Of a stretch of 64,000 bases of DNA, positions 45,829-58,000 are shown piece after piece. The stretch comes from Makana argininalis_D. GTDB taxonomy: Bacteria; Pseudomonadota; Gammaproteobacteria; Enterobacterales; Enterobacteriaceae. Within the stretch, counting starts at the first letter, position 1, and each line of letters opens with the position of its first letter. The translations under genes were made by a program, and so were the position numbers. The notes under the pieces are model-generated. The model saw nothing but the letters and a program-made list of their open reading frames with translations, had not been told where the DNA came from and ran no database searches. The DNA lies in NCBI GenBank assembly GCA_051307355.1, contig JBPPLQ010000001.1, positions 62,001 to 126,000 of the forward strand. Reading direction: 5' to 3'.

Positions 45829-47227
45829 CCCAATTTGTATGAAATATACCATTTTTATCTATTCTTTTATAATTATGAGATCCAAAATAATCTCGTTGAG
45901 CTTGAATTAAATTTGATGATAAAAATTTAGATCTATAACTATCATAATAAGATACTGAAGATGATAAAGCAGGAACTGGATAACCATTTTTAATTGCATA
46001 AGATACAATATATCTTAATGAAAAATTATATTTATTAGCAATATTAGTAAAATATGATGATAATAAAATATTATATATATTAGGATTATAATCATAAACA
46101 TCCATAATTTTTTCTAATATTTTTGATCTTATGATGCATCCATTTCTAAAAATTTTTGCTATTTCGTAATAATTCAAATGCCAATTGTTTTTATTTGAAC
46201 CTTTTTTCAAATGAGAAAATCCTTGAGCATAAGAAATAATCTTTGATAAATATAAAGATTGCCTAATTTTTTCTATAAATTTATCATAATTATGATTATA
46301 TTTTTTATTAATAGGTCCATTAAGAATTTTAGAAGCTATAATACGTTGATTTTTCATAGATGAAATATAACGGAAAAACAACGCTTCAGTAGCAACATTA
46401 AAAGGCTCTTCTATTTCAATAGAACTATTAATTGACCATTTTCCTGTTTTTTTATTAAGAGCTTCATCAATAATTAAATCTAATATAAATTTACCTTCAT
46501 AATTTTTTTTTATTAGAATTTTTTTAGTAATATTTATTAAATAACTTTTTAATTCTCCATTATCCCATGTGTTAAAAATTTCATATAAATCGTCATTATT
46601 TAATCCAAGAGCATTTTTCATAATATAATATACTTCAGAAATTAATTGCATATATGAGTATTCAATTCCATTATGTATCATTTTTACATAATGACCAGAA
46701 CCTCCTTTTCCAACATATGTAACACAAGGGTATCCTTTTACATTAGCAGCAATTTTTTTAAAAATTGGTTCTACAATTCTATATGTTGATTTATTTCCTC
46801 CAGCCATTATAGATAGACCATTAAGAGCTCCTTCTTCTCCTCCAGATATTCCTACACCTATAAATTTAAAACCTTCTTTATATAATATTTTATTTCTTCT
46901 TAAAGTATCTTTATATAAAGAATTTCCACAATCTATTATTATATCGTTTTTATTTATAATGTTTTTTAATAAATTTATAGTTAAATCTATAGGTTTTCCA
47001 GGTTTTATAATTAAAAATATAATACGAGGTAATTTAATTGAATTAATAAAATCATTTATATTATAAAATGGATAAATTTTTTTAAATGGATGTTTATATA
47101 TTAAAATTTCAGTTTTTTCTTTAGATCGATTGAAAACAGATACTCTGTATCCTTTATTCTCAATATTAATAGCTAAATTTTTTCCCATTATTGACATACC
47201 TATAATACCTATATCATTTTTAATCAT
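45821..47227 (-). CDS. gnd: 6-phosphogluconate dehydrogenase, decarboxylating
   Basis: Converts 6-phosphogluconate to ribulose 5-phosphate with NADPH production. 468 residues as in E. coli. The NADP-binding motif GIIGMSIMGKNLAINI is at the N-terminus; the substrate motif GVGISGGEEGALNG is near residue 127. It supplies pentoses and reductant; zwf and pgl are not in view. Confidence 0.96.
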   Translation of the reverse strand: MIKNDIGIIGMSIMGKNLAINIENKGYRVSVFNRSKEKTEILIYKHPFKKIYPFYNINDFINSIKLPRIIFLIIKPGKPIDLTINLLKNIINKNDIIIDCGNSLYKDTLRRNKILYKEGFKFIGVGISGGEEGALNGLSIMAGGNKSTYRIVEPIFKKIAANVKGYPCVTYVGKGGSGHYVKMIHNGIEYSYMQLISEVYYIMKNALGLNNDDLYEIFNTWDNGELKSYLINITKKILIKKNYEGKFILDLIIDEALNKKTGKWSINSSIEIEEPFNVATEALFFRYISSMKNQRIIASKILNGPINKKYNHNYDKFIEKIRQSLYLSKIISYAQGFSHLKKGSNKNNWHLNYYEIAKIFRNGCIIRSKILEKIMDVYDYNPNIYNILLSSYFTNIANKYNFSLRYIVSYAIKNGYPVPALSSSVSYYDSYRSKFLSSNLIQAQRDYFGSHNYKRIDKNGIFHTNWDN

Positions 47228-47350
47228 TTTAACACCTATAAAATAATATTTATATTATAATATTTATATAATTTTTAATTTTGAAAAAAATAGTTTAAAA
47301 TATAAATAATTATATATTTATTTTAATAAAATTTAAGGATACTAATTATT

Positions 47351-47899
47351 ATGATAATAATTAATTTTTTAGTAAAATCTATAATAGATTTTTATATAAT
47401 ACTAATTATTATTAGAATTTGGATTCAATGGACAAAATGTGATTTTTATAATTCATTTTATCAATTAATTGATAAAATTACATATCCATTAATTAAAATA
47501 ATTAAATATTTAATGCCTAATTATGTAAATACATGTTTTTTTATAATATCTATTTTTTTTGCAACAATTAAATTTCCAATTATTATTTTTCTTGAAACTA
47601 ATTTAATAAAAATAAAAATTATTTATATATTTATAGGAATAATAACTTTATTAAAAACATTTGGTAATTTATTATTTTGGATTTTAATATTACGTTTATT
47701 ACTCATTAAATTAAAACAAGATAAAAATGTTATGAATGAAGTTATTTATATGTTAAGCGAAACAATTATATTTTTAATTAAAAAAATATTTCCATCTACA
47801 TATAGTATTGATTTATCATTATATATATTAATATCTTTTCTTTTTTCACTTAATTATTTAGGCATTTATTTACTTCCAGGTGTTTGGTGTAGAATATAA
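47351..47899 (+). CDS. yggT: YggT family inner-membrane protein
   Basis: Membrane protein of unclear function, linked to osmotic stress in some bacteria. 182 residues with two similar halves of two hydrophobic segments each. IIRIWIQWTKCDFYN, LLKTFGNLLFWILI and the ending YLLPGVWCRI match the E. coli protein. It precedes hemW, as in the yggS-yggT-yggU-rdgB-hemW block, with yggU and rdgB lost. Confidence 0.9.
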   Translation: MIIINFLVKSIIDFYIILIIIRIWIQWTKCDFYNSFYQLIDKITYPLIKIIKYLMPNYVNTCFFIISIFFATIKFPIIIFLETNLIKIKIIYIFIGIITLLKTFGNLLFWILILRLLLIKLKQDKNVMNEVIYMLSETIIFLIKKIFPSTYSIDLSLYILISFLFSLNYLGIYLLPGVWCRI

Positions 47900-48037
47900 T
47901 TTATATATTAATTTATTTTATATAATGTAAATTATAATATATTATACATATAATTTAATTATATTAATAAAATTATTTTAATTTATTTAATTAAATAAAA
48001 AATATTAACTTTAATTCATTAATGATAATATACAAAT

Positions 48038-49174
48038 ATGAATGTAAATAAATTACCTAAAATAAGTTTATATATACACATACCATGGTGTATAAAAAAA
48101 TGTCATTATTGTGATTTTAATGTATCTTTGATTAAAAAAAAAATACCACATAAAAAATATATTAAAAACTTATTAGAAGATTTAGATAATGATATTAAAT
48201 ATATTTCAGGAAGAAAAATTCATACAATATTTATTGGAGGTGGTACTCCAAGTGTATTTCCATTAAAATCATTAAAAATACTTATAAAAGAAATAAAAAA
48301 AAGGTTTTTAATATCTAAAAAAACTGAAATAACATTAGAATCTAATCCTGAAAGTTCATCAAATAATTTATTTAATGAATATAAAAAAATAGGAATAAAT
48401 AGAATTTCAATTGGTATTCAAAGTTTAGATAATAATAAACTTTTTAATTTAGGAAGAATTAATAATAATTATTCTTCAGATTTAATATATAAATTAATTT
48501 CTTTTAATAAAATTAATAATTTTAATATAGATTTAATGTATGGATTGCCAAATCAATCTGTAAAAGATTCAATTAAAGATTTAAATAATATTATTGATGT
48601 ACAACCATATCATATATCTTGGTATCAATTAATGTTAGAACCAAAAACATATTTTTATTATATTCCTCCAATTTTGCCAAATGAAAATAATATTTGGAAT
48701 ATGTATAACATAGGTAATAGTATTTTAAAAAAATCAGGTTATATTCAATATGAAATATCAAGTTATTCTAAACTAGGATTTGAATGTAAACATAATATTA
48801 ATTATTGGAAATTTGGAGATTATATTGGAATTGGTTGTGGTGCTCATGGTAAAATTACATTAAAAGATAGAACAGTAATTAGAACAATAAAATCTAGTAA
48901 CATTAATAATTATATGAACAAAAACTATATATATAAAATATACAATGTTAATTCTTACAATTTAATTATAGAATATTTTATGAATAGATTTAGACTGTTA
49001 GACCCTATTATACGTTCTGAATTTTATTATTTTACAGGAATAAAAGAAATAAAGATAAGAAAATCAATAAACAAAGCAATAAAGAAAAAATATATAAATG
49101 AAGATAATATATATTGGACTGTAACAAATTTTGGTAGATTATTCCTTAATTTTCTTATTGAGTTATTTATTTAA
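48038..49174 (+). CDS. hemW: Radical SAM heme chaperone HemW
   Basis: Radical SAM protein that inserts heme into respiratory proteins; related to HemN but lacking its activity. The Fe-S motif CxxxCxxC is at Cys18, Cys22 and Cys25 (HIPWCIKKCHYCDFN). IFIGGGTPSVFP and GINRISIGIQSLD are conserved. 378 residues as in E. coli. Confidence 0.94.
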   Translation: MNVNKLPKISLYIHIPWCIKKCHYCDFNVSLIKKKIPHKKYIKNLLEDLDNDIKYISGRKIHTIFIGGGTPSVFPLKSLKILIKEIKKRFLISKKTEITLESNPESSSNNLFNEYKKIGINRISIGIQSLDNNKLFNLGRINNNYSSDLIYKLISFNKINNFNIDLMYGLPNQSVKDSIKDLNNIIDVQPYHISWYQLMLEPKTYFYYIPPILPNENNIWNMYNIGNSILKKSGYIQYEISSYSKLGFECKHNINYWKFGDYIGIGCGAHGKITLKDRTVIRTIKSSNINNYMNKNYIYKIYNVNSYNLIIEYFMNRFRLLDPIIRSEFYYFTGIKEIKIRKSINKAIKKKYINEDNIYWTVTNFGRLFLNFLIELFI

Positions 49175-49298
49175 AGATTTTATAAATAAATTATTTAAAA
49201 TATAAAATTTTAATATATTAAAAAATAAATAATTAAAAAATATTTATAAAATATATTAAATTATATTAATCACAAATTAAATAAAAAATATTAATAAA

Positions 49299-49565
49299 AT
49301 GATTAAAAAAATTTTTTGCAAATTTCTTAATATTTTATCAGAAAAACAAGATTATCAATTATATCCAGGTTCTTTAGGTAAAAAAATTTTTGATAATATA
49401 TCTAAAAAAGCATGGAATATATGGAAAAAAAAACAAACAATTTTGATAAATGAAAATAAATTAAGTACTAAAAATATTTATCATTTAAAATTTATAGAAA
49501 AAAAAATGATTAATTTTTTATTTTATAAAAATAAAATTAAAATTAAAAATAAAAACAAAAAATAA
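49299..49565 (+). CDS. yggX: Probable Fe(2+)-trafficking protein YggX
   Basis: Small protein linked to iron handling and Fe-S protection against oxidants. 88 residues; Cys7, DYQLYPGSLGKKIFDNIS and KQTILINENKLS match E. coli YggX. The C-terminus is a Lys-rich tail. In E. coli mutY lies directly upstream; it is absent here. Confidence 0.94.
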   Translation: MIKKIFCKFLNILSEKQDYQLYPGSLGKKIFDNISKKAWNIWKKKQTILINENKLSTKNIYHLKFIEKKMINFLFYKNKIKIKNKNKK

Positions 49566-49599
49566 AAAATATTAAAATAAATATAAAACTTAAATAATG

Positions 49600-49644
49600 A
49601 ATATAATTAATACAATATTATATATTATATTAATTATATTTTTA
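49600..49644 (+). terminator. Terminator after yggX
   Basis: A 19-bp stem with one C-A mismatch (49600-49618 with 49622-49640) and T-run lies 35 bp after yggX. An 18-nt palindrome (49649-49666) follows and may serve recD on the other strand. Confidence 0.55.
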
Positions 49645-49690
49645 AAATACATTTTTTAAAAAATGTTTTTAAAATTAAATTGAAATTTTT

Positions 49691-51505
49691 TTAAAAATTT
49701 AAATTTAATTTTGATTTTATAGAATAATGTAAAATTTTATTTGTTGAGTATATTAAAAATTTTTTTTTAGAACTATTTATTGCAGTATAAATTAATTCTT
49801 TTGTTAAACATGGTAAAGTATTATTAGGTAATAATAATGAAGTTTGATTAAAATCATAACTTGTTGATGTTTGTATTAGAACAGCAAATGCAGTTTCATA
49901 TTTTGGTAAAAAAAATATTTTTTCTTTTTTAATAATTTTATTTTTTTTTAAAAAAAAAATATTGATATTTTTTTTATTATCAAACATAATAATACCAATA
50001 TCATTTTTATATATTTCTAAATAATTTGAATTTTCAGTAAAAATAATTGGTTTTCCATTATATTCTTTTTTTGAATTTTTTATTTTCACTAATTTTTTTT
50101 TAATAATTAATATTTCTATTAATTTATTAATAAAATCAGATCCATAAATACCTTTTTTAATACAACATAATAATCTAAAATTATAAAATGATTTAAAAAT
50201 AGATTTTATTGATGATTTTTGTTTAATTTTATTTAAATAAAATTTATAATTTTCAATACAATCAAATATCATGTTATTATAATCTTGTTTTTTTTTTATT
50301 GCATTATAAGAAATGTTTTTACATTTTTTAGATTTTAGTAATTTTAAAAAATACTTATATTTCCCATAATTGACTGCATATGATAAATTATTTATATCAA
50401 AGTATTTTTTAAATATGTAATTTTTACGAAGTAAATATAATTTTTTTGAAAATAATTTAAATTTTTTTTTTATTTTTATATCTATATTAAAATTTGATAA
50501 TTTTAGTATAGATGAATTAAAAATTAATTTATTAAAAGTATTAGCTATTTTACATATATCATAAAAAATTGATCCTGGTTTCACAGAACATATATGAGTG
50601 CTATCTCCAAATAAAATTATTCTAGTTTTTGGAGATATAATTGAAATTAAATTATACATTGTTGATAAATTTATCATTGATGCTTCATCTATAATAATTA
50701 CATCTGCATGTAAAAATTTTAAAAATTTATTTTTTAAATAAAATTTAATATTATTTTTATTAATCAATGTATTAATATTTATAGCTATTTTAGGTATTTG
50801 TTTTTTTTTATAATGAGTTAAATTTAAATTTTTTTTGTAAAATTTAATATTTTTATTTAAATTATGTACAGATTTAGAATTATTAGATGATAATATTATT
50901 CTAATTGGTTTTTTATTTAATTTAATTAAACAAATTAATATTTTAAATAAAGTATATGTTTTTCCTGTTCTAGGTTTGCCTGATATAATAGAAGAATGAT
51001 TAGTTATTGAAATAAAAGCAGCAATTTTTTGCCAATTAGTAAAATAATTTTTATTAACAAAATATATATCTAGTATTTTAATTATTTTATTATAATCTGT
51101 AATTTTTTTAATTATATTTTTTTTAAAAAAATTTAATACATAAATTTCTTTTTTCCACATTCTATTTATATATAATTTTCTTTTATATAAAATTATAGGA
51201 GTATTATTTGATCCATTACTTACAGCTTTATATAAAAGTAATTTCTTTTTAAGTTCTTTTGTGGATGAAAAACAAATTTTTTTAATAGATTTTATTAAAG
51301 AATTGTTAATATGACCATTAAACATTTTATTAGAAAAAAATATTCTTAATGGAATATAAGTATAACCTTTTCTTGTATAATAACTAAGACAAGCACTTAC
51401 AAACATTAAAGATGGTTGAGATATTTTAGCAATAGTTTTAGCAAAATTAATATCTAAAGATTTTAATAAATTTAACTTTATAAATTCTTTAATTATATTT
51501 TTCAT
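49691..51505 (-). CDS. recD: RecBCD subunit RecD (5'-3' helicase)
   Basis: Fast helicase subunit of RecBCD. 604 residues against 608. Walker A ISGKPRTGKTYT is near residue 180, Walker B VIIDEASMINLS near 280; the C-terminal ETAFAVLIQTSTSYDF corresponds to helicase motif V/VI regions. Strongly Lys/Asn/Ile-biased and diverged, but motifs are intact. It starts 36 bp after recB; argA, which follows recD in E. coli, is missing. Confidence 0.9.
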   Translation of the reverse strand: MKNIIKEFIKLNLLKSLDINFAKTIAKISQPSLMFVSACLSYYTRKGYTYIPLRIFFSNKMFNGHINNSLIKSIKKICFSSTKELKKKLLLYKAVSNGSNNTPIILYKRKLYINRMWKKEIYVLNFFKKNIIKKITDYNKIIKILDIYFVNKNYFTNWQKIAAFISITNHSSIISGKPRTGKTYTLFKILICLIKLNKKPIRIILSSNNSKSVHNLNKNIKFYKKNLNLTHYKKKQIPKIAININTLINKNNIKFYLKNKFLKFLHADVIIIDEASMINLSTMYNLISIISPKTRIILFGDSTHICSVKPGSIFYDICKIANTFNKLIFNSSILKLSNFNIDIKIKKKFKLFSKKLYLLRKNYIFKKYFDINNLSYAVNYGKYKYFLKLLKSKKCKNISYNAIKKKQDYNNMIFDCIENYKFYLNKIKQKSSIKSIFKSFYNFRLLCCIKKGIYGSDFINKLIEILIIKKKLVKIKNSKKEYNGKPIIFTENSNYLEIYKNDIGIIMFDNKKNINIFFLKKNKIIKKEKIFFLPKYETAFAVLIQTSTSYDFNQTSLLLPNNTLPCLTKELIYTAINSSKKKFLIYSTNKILHYSIKSKLNLNF

Positions 51506-51541
51506 AATTTTAATATTAAATTAATTTAATTTATAAAATTA

Positions 51542-54500
51542 TTAAATTAATAAATTATCTATGTAATGTATTAATTTAAAATTAGGTTTACAATAAAAAA
51601 TGGCATTATTTTTATTTAAATTATTTATACCTCTTACAAATAAGTAATATACACCACCAAAATCTTTATTATAATCATAATTATTTAATTTTTGTTTTAA
51701 AAAACGATGAATAGCTAATGTATAAATTTGATATTGTAAATCATATCTATTTTTAATAATAGTTTTTTCTATATTTAGAATATTATAATATTTTTCGTTT
51801 TTTCCAAGCCAATTAGATTTATAATCTAAAATATAATATTTTTTATTCCATCTAAAAACCAAATCTATGAATCCTTTAAGCATTCCTTTTACTTTTGGAA
51901 AATTTATATTTATACATTTATTAGTAATGGGATCATATTTTTTACATATATTTTCTAATTCATCAGTAAAAAAAAAATCGTTAATAGGAATATAAAAAGA
52001 TAGTTCGTTGCATCTATTTTCTAATGTTATATTTTTGAGCGACATCTGTTTATTATCTAAAGAACAATAAATAATATTATTGATCCATTTAATTATTACA
52101 TTTTTCCAAATTATATCTATATTTTTATTATTCATTAGTGTATTTAAAAATGCACTATTGATTTTTTTTTTAAAATCTATCTTTTTGAGTAAAATATGTA
52201 AAAAATTACCTGTGATTTTTCCAATAGGAAATGTATGTTGATTTAAATCTTCAAGTTTTTTTTTTTTTTTTTAAAATGATTAAAGATATTTATATTAGGT
52301 AAAGTAGTTTTTTTAGTATATTGTAAATTTGAGTTTAATGAAGAATAACTAATAATAGTATAATGGTGTTGATTAATATTAATAATTTTTTTTTTTTTAA
52401 ATTTTATTAGTTTATTTAAATCACATGAATATTTTTCATTATTAAAATATTTTGTTGTACTTATTATAATATCACCTTTAGATTTTTTAACTAAAATTTT
52501 TATTTTATTTTCTAAAAATTTAACATCACCACAAATACCATTTTGAATTAAATAACCAATAGCACTTTTATGAACACTATTATTATTTGTTTTTCTTTTT
52601 TTTCCTTTATGTAAAGATGATATTCCTATACTACAATGATATATTGATCTTGTTAAAGAAACATATAAAATTCTTAAATCTTCTGAAAGTCTATCAGTAT
52701 CTATTTTATTTATTAAAAATTTTGAATCTAAAATATTAAAATAAGAAGTATTTTTTTTAATTCTATAATCTGCAATAAATGGTAAAAAAACTATTGGAAA
52801 TTCTAAACCTTTTGATTTATGTACAGTAATTATATTAACAAAATTTATATTATTTTCTAAAATTGATTGTTTATTTTTAAAATATTTATTAGGTGAATAT
52901 ATTTTTTCTTCCAATAATCTAATTATTGATAATTTATTTTCTAAATATATTGATTCTTCTTGTAAGAGTTCTCCTAAATTAATTAAATTTGTTAATTTTT
53001 TTTCACCTTCTTTTATAAATAAAAGATTTTTCTTAATTTTATAATCTTGTATTAATTCTTTTATCATAGTATATATACCATATTTTTGCCATATTATTCT
53101 ATATTTAATAAATTTATTTAAATGATAATATAGTAAATTTGTATTTTTATTTAAATTTTTTATTTTATTAAAATCAAAACCAATAATATCTGTTATTAAA
53201 GCTCTTTTAATATATGAAGTATTATTATATAATACAGCTTTTAATATCCACATTAAATCAATTGATTCTTTAGATTTAAATATATTTTCACTTTTAGATA
53301 TAAAAATAGATGAAATGTTAAATTTTGATAATTCATTACTAATTATATTAGCTTCATTACTATTTCGTACTATTATTGTAATATCAGAAGCTTGAATATA
53401 TTTTTTACCAAAATGTCCTTCTATCCATGTGTTTTTTTTATTTGAAGAATATAACCAAGTAAAAATAGTATTTGCACATTTATTAGACATATATTTTTTA
53501 TATTCATTTGAATTAACTATACTATCAGGCTGCATCCAAATATTCATAGAAGGGTAAATTTTATTATTTACTATTAATTTTAATTTTTTATTTTCGTTAG
53601 AATATTTTAACGGTATAAATGAAATTTCTTTTAAAATAAATGGATTTGACAATAAAGTAAATAAATTATTAACAGCATTTATCATTCCTTTAGAAGAGCG
53701 CCAATTAATATCAAGTGTATATTTATTATTTATTTCATTTTTAGCTTTAATATATGTAAAAATATCAGCACCTCTAAAACCATAAATAGATTGTTTAGGA
53801 TCTCCTATAAGTAAAAAAAAACAATTTTTACATCCTAGATATATTTTTTTAAAAATATTATATTGTTTTAAATCTGTATCTTGAAATTCGTCAATTATTG
53901 CTACTGGGTATAATTCACGTATTTTATTTGATAACTTTGATCCAAATTTACCTTTAATAATATTTTCCAAAATAATAATTAAATCATTAAAGCTAATTTC
54001 TGATTTTCGATTTTTTTCTTTTGTGATATATTTTTTAATTTTTGAAATAGCAAGAAAAAAAATTTTTTCTTTTATTGATTTATTATTTAAATAATAATTT
54101 TCAATTATATTAAATAAAATATAATTTTTATTATTATTTATCATGTTATTTTTTAATAAAGTTGATATTTTAAATTTTAATAATTCATTTGGAACTATAT
54201 CATTAATTGTAGGTTCATTAGACCATTTATCAATTTTACTTAACCATCTAATTATATTTTTTTTATTATAAATTTTTTTATTTATTTTAGATGTATATAT
54301 AAATTTTCTAAATGAAGAAAATTTTATCCAATTTTTTTTTAATAAATTAATATTTGAAATTGTTTTTTTATATATTTGTATTATTGAACAATATTTTTTT
54401 TTAAAATAAAATATTTTATTTGTATTTATATTTAAATATGGTAATATATCAACTAAAAAATTTTTTTTATTTTTCCAATATTTTTTAATTAAAATAGCTA

Positions 54501-55026
54501 TATTATAAGGTAAAACAGAAAAATTATTTTCCCAAAAATAATAAATTGCTTTATATTGTAAATTTGTTTCATCTTTTATTATATTTTTATTAAATATAAT
54601 ACCAGGTTCAACAATATTTTTATTTAAAATTTTTTTACAAAATCCATGAATTGTGTAAACAGATAATTCATTGACTTTATTTTTAGCTATTTTTAATAAT
54701 AATTTAGCTATTTCAATATTTTTAATTTTTTTAAATAATTTTAAAATTATATAATTATTACTTTTTTTTTTAATACATGCATTATATAATAAATTTATAT
54801 TTTCAATTATACGATTTTTAATCTCATTTTTTGCTAATTCTGTAAATGTTACGATTAATATCTTATTTACTTTTAGTGGTTGAAAATTATTTTTACTTAT
54901 CATTCCTAAAATTAAGCGTAAATATAATATAGATATAGTATAAGTTTTACCTGTTCCTGCGGATGCTTCTATTAATGTATTACCACATAACGGAAATTCA
55001 ATTGAATTAAAGATATTTTTAATCAT
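51542..55026 (-). pseudogene. recB: RecBCD subunit RecB, split by a poly(A) frameshift
   Basis: 3'-5' helicase and nuclease of RecBCD. The first frame (52243-55026, 927 residues) has Walker A NTLIEASAGTGKTYT, Walker B-type VAIIDEFQDTD and IGDPKQSIYGFRGADI. The second frame (in ORF form 51542-52135) is the nuclease domain with MLKGFIDLVF and ILDYKSNWLG, keeping the catalytic Asp, Asp and Lys. The frames meet at a 17-A run (coding strand; 52256-52272). Downstream of it the second frame stays open and reads QHTFPIGKITGNFLH, matching RecB. One A more, or two fewer, gives about 1160 residues (E. coli 1180). All other parts look functional, so slippage rescue or a homopolymer sequencing error are both possible. 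Confidence 0.9.
52256..52272 (-). repeat. 17-nt poly(A) tract at the recB frameshift
   Basis: Seventeen T on the plus strand, so seventeen A in the recB message, between the helicase and nuclease domains. With 17 A the ribosome stops at 52243-52245; with 15 or 18 A the frame continues to the nuclease domain. Confidence 0.9.
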
Positions 55027-55069
55027 AAAATGTAATTTTTTATCTATTGTTTTATATTTTAATAAAGAT

Positions 55070-58000
55070 TTATACTTTATTAAATTTTAACATTGGTAAC
55101 AAATATTTTTCAAATAAAAAAATCATTTCATTTATATTTTTTTTATTTAAATGCTTAATAATTTTTTTAATATAAATATCATTATATTCAGAATATAATT
55201 CTTTTTTTTGATAAAAATATTTTATTATTTTTTCTTTAACCTTTTTTTTAATATTAATATTTCTATTTAAATCTTTAGTTAAATTATTATAGCAATATTT
55301 TTTCCATATATTACTTGCGGTATAAAATAATAATAAAGGTTCTAAAATTCCTTTAAAATAACCTAAAATATAGTACATTAATAATTTTTTAGCTTTTATT
55401 TTTTTAACATTATCGAAATTCCATTCTCCATTTATAAAAAACATTATACTGTTTTTTTTTCCACCAGATGCGCAATAAATTAAATGTTCTATCCAAAAAA
55501 GTACACCATCTTTCATTGTTTTTTTTTTAGCACTCCATTTAATTATTCCATTATTATTAAAATAATAAATCCATCCTATAATAGTAATATTTTTAAAATT
55601 TAAACATATTTCTAAATATTTTTTTTTAAATATATTAAATATTTTAATGTTTTGATACAAATTAATTAATTTATTATATTGTTCTAAAAAAAATATTTCT
55701 CCAAAAATTCCATATGGTAATAATCCAGAAAATTTAATTTCATTAAATATTTTAATTATATTTTTTTTTTTCATCATTAAATTTAATATTTTTTCTTTAA
55801 CTTTAAAGGTTGTAAAAATATTATTTATATAATCTTTTTGATATAAAATTTCTATATATGATTTATGAAAATAAATTTCTAAATTATTAATAAACCATGT
55901 TTTAATAGGATTTTTATAAAATATAAGCATATCTTCTAATTTTAATATTTTATTTTCAAAATTCAATAATAATTTTGATTTTACAGATAAATCATTTTTT
56001 AATTTTATAAAATTTTTTTTAAAATAAAAATTCTTTTTTTTAAAATAAAATACATTATGTTTTAAAAAAATTTTCTTATCATGAAATTTAAAAATATGTT
56101 TTATAACATTATTAACCATTTTTGTTTCATCTAAATATTTATCTCCTTCAATATAAAAATTATTTGATATATAATCAAGTAATTTATTTACAAATCTAGA
56201 AGTAGTATTAATATTATTATTTTTAATATCATTTCCAATAAAACTAATATAAAAAATATCTTTTGCAGATAACATAGATTCTAAAAAAATATAATTATAA
56301 TCTTCTAAAATATTTTTATCACCAATTCTTGGATAATTATACATTAAATTAAAAATATTTTTATATTTATTTTTTATAAAAATATTATCATTAATTCCTA
56401 ATATACATACGATTCTAAAGTTTATAGAACACATAGATTTTATATTACAAAAATTTATCTTTCCAAATAAAAAATTATTTATTATTTTTTCTTTATTTAA
56501 TATATTAAATAATTCTTCTTTAATTAATTTTACAGAAATTTTTTCTTTAAATTCAGATTTTGAACAATTTTTTAATATTTTTTTCCATTTGTTTTTAATA
56601 AGTATTAAAACATCTTTTTCTTCATCAGAAGTTGCACAAAAAAAAGATGATATAATCATATTAGAAACTGAAAACCAAGATTTTACTTTTTTAGGTTTTA
56701 AAAGTTTTTTTTTAAAATATTTAATATTATTTATGAAATCATAAAAATTACTTAGTAAAACTGATGATAATCCATATATTTTATCATATGGAAGAATTTT
56801 ATTCCAATAACCACAATTACTTTTCATTGCATAACCTAAAAACATTCTATTAAACCCAAAATTCCAGGAATTTAAATTATTAGAATTAGAAACTAATGTA
56901 TTAGTTTTTTTTTCTTCATCTAATTCTAATTTAATACCTGATTCTAATATCCATTTTTTTAATATATCAATTTCTTTATTTTTTATATTAAATTTATATG
57001 ATATAGATTTTACTTCTAATAATTTTAAGATTTCTGTTATAGATAATTTAATAAATGGTATATTTAATAATGTAATAAAAGCTTTTGAAATGGAATTAAT
57101 TTTTTTTGATATAATATCTGAAACATAAAATGGTAAATTATTTTTTGATTTATAATATCCAAATATAGATTTAATAGCTTGTAAATAATTATTTATATTT
57201 GGAGCCATTACAATAATATCTTGGGGTTTTAATGTTGAGTCTTTAGAAATTAAAAACAATAATTTATTATATAAAATTTTTATTTCTTGATAATAACTAT
57301 TACATGAATTAATACTAATAGAATAATCTATAATTTTAATCATTCTTTTTGTAATTGTTTTATTAAAAATATTTTTTTTATTTTCATATGAATAATGTTT
57401 TAAAAAAAAAATATCTTTCTTTATTAAATGTAAAATATTATTTTTATTAGGTTTAATAAATGCATTGATTTCTATAATTCTATTTAAATTTGAGATTAAA
57501 TGTATATATTCTTTGCATTTTTTTCCCCAAGAAGAAAGAAAATAATTTTCTAAATTAAATTTATTTATATTTTTTAAAAATTTATTTTTTTTCTTATTAT
57601 TTACAGATATTATTGTATTATTTTGCTTTATATATTTATTTATTATTTTTTCAAAAAAATTTAAATTTTCTATATCACCCCAATAATATTTACAAGGATT
57701 TATAATCATATTGTGAATATCCATATAATTTCCTAATAATTCTAATAATTTTATATAAATAGGAGGCATTGCAGATATTCCGAAAATAAATGCTCTATGA
57801 GGTAATTTGATATTTTTTTTTTTTTTTTTTTTTATAATTGTTTTAATATTATCAAAATTTTCATAATTTTGTAAAATTAATTCATTAAAATTTAATTTAT
57901 TTTTTATTAACTTTCTCCATAACAAAGATTGCCAAATTTGTGCTTCATTTAAACCATTAACTAATTTACCTTGTATCCATGATTTTAACCAATCTGGACG

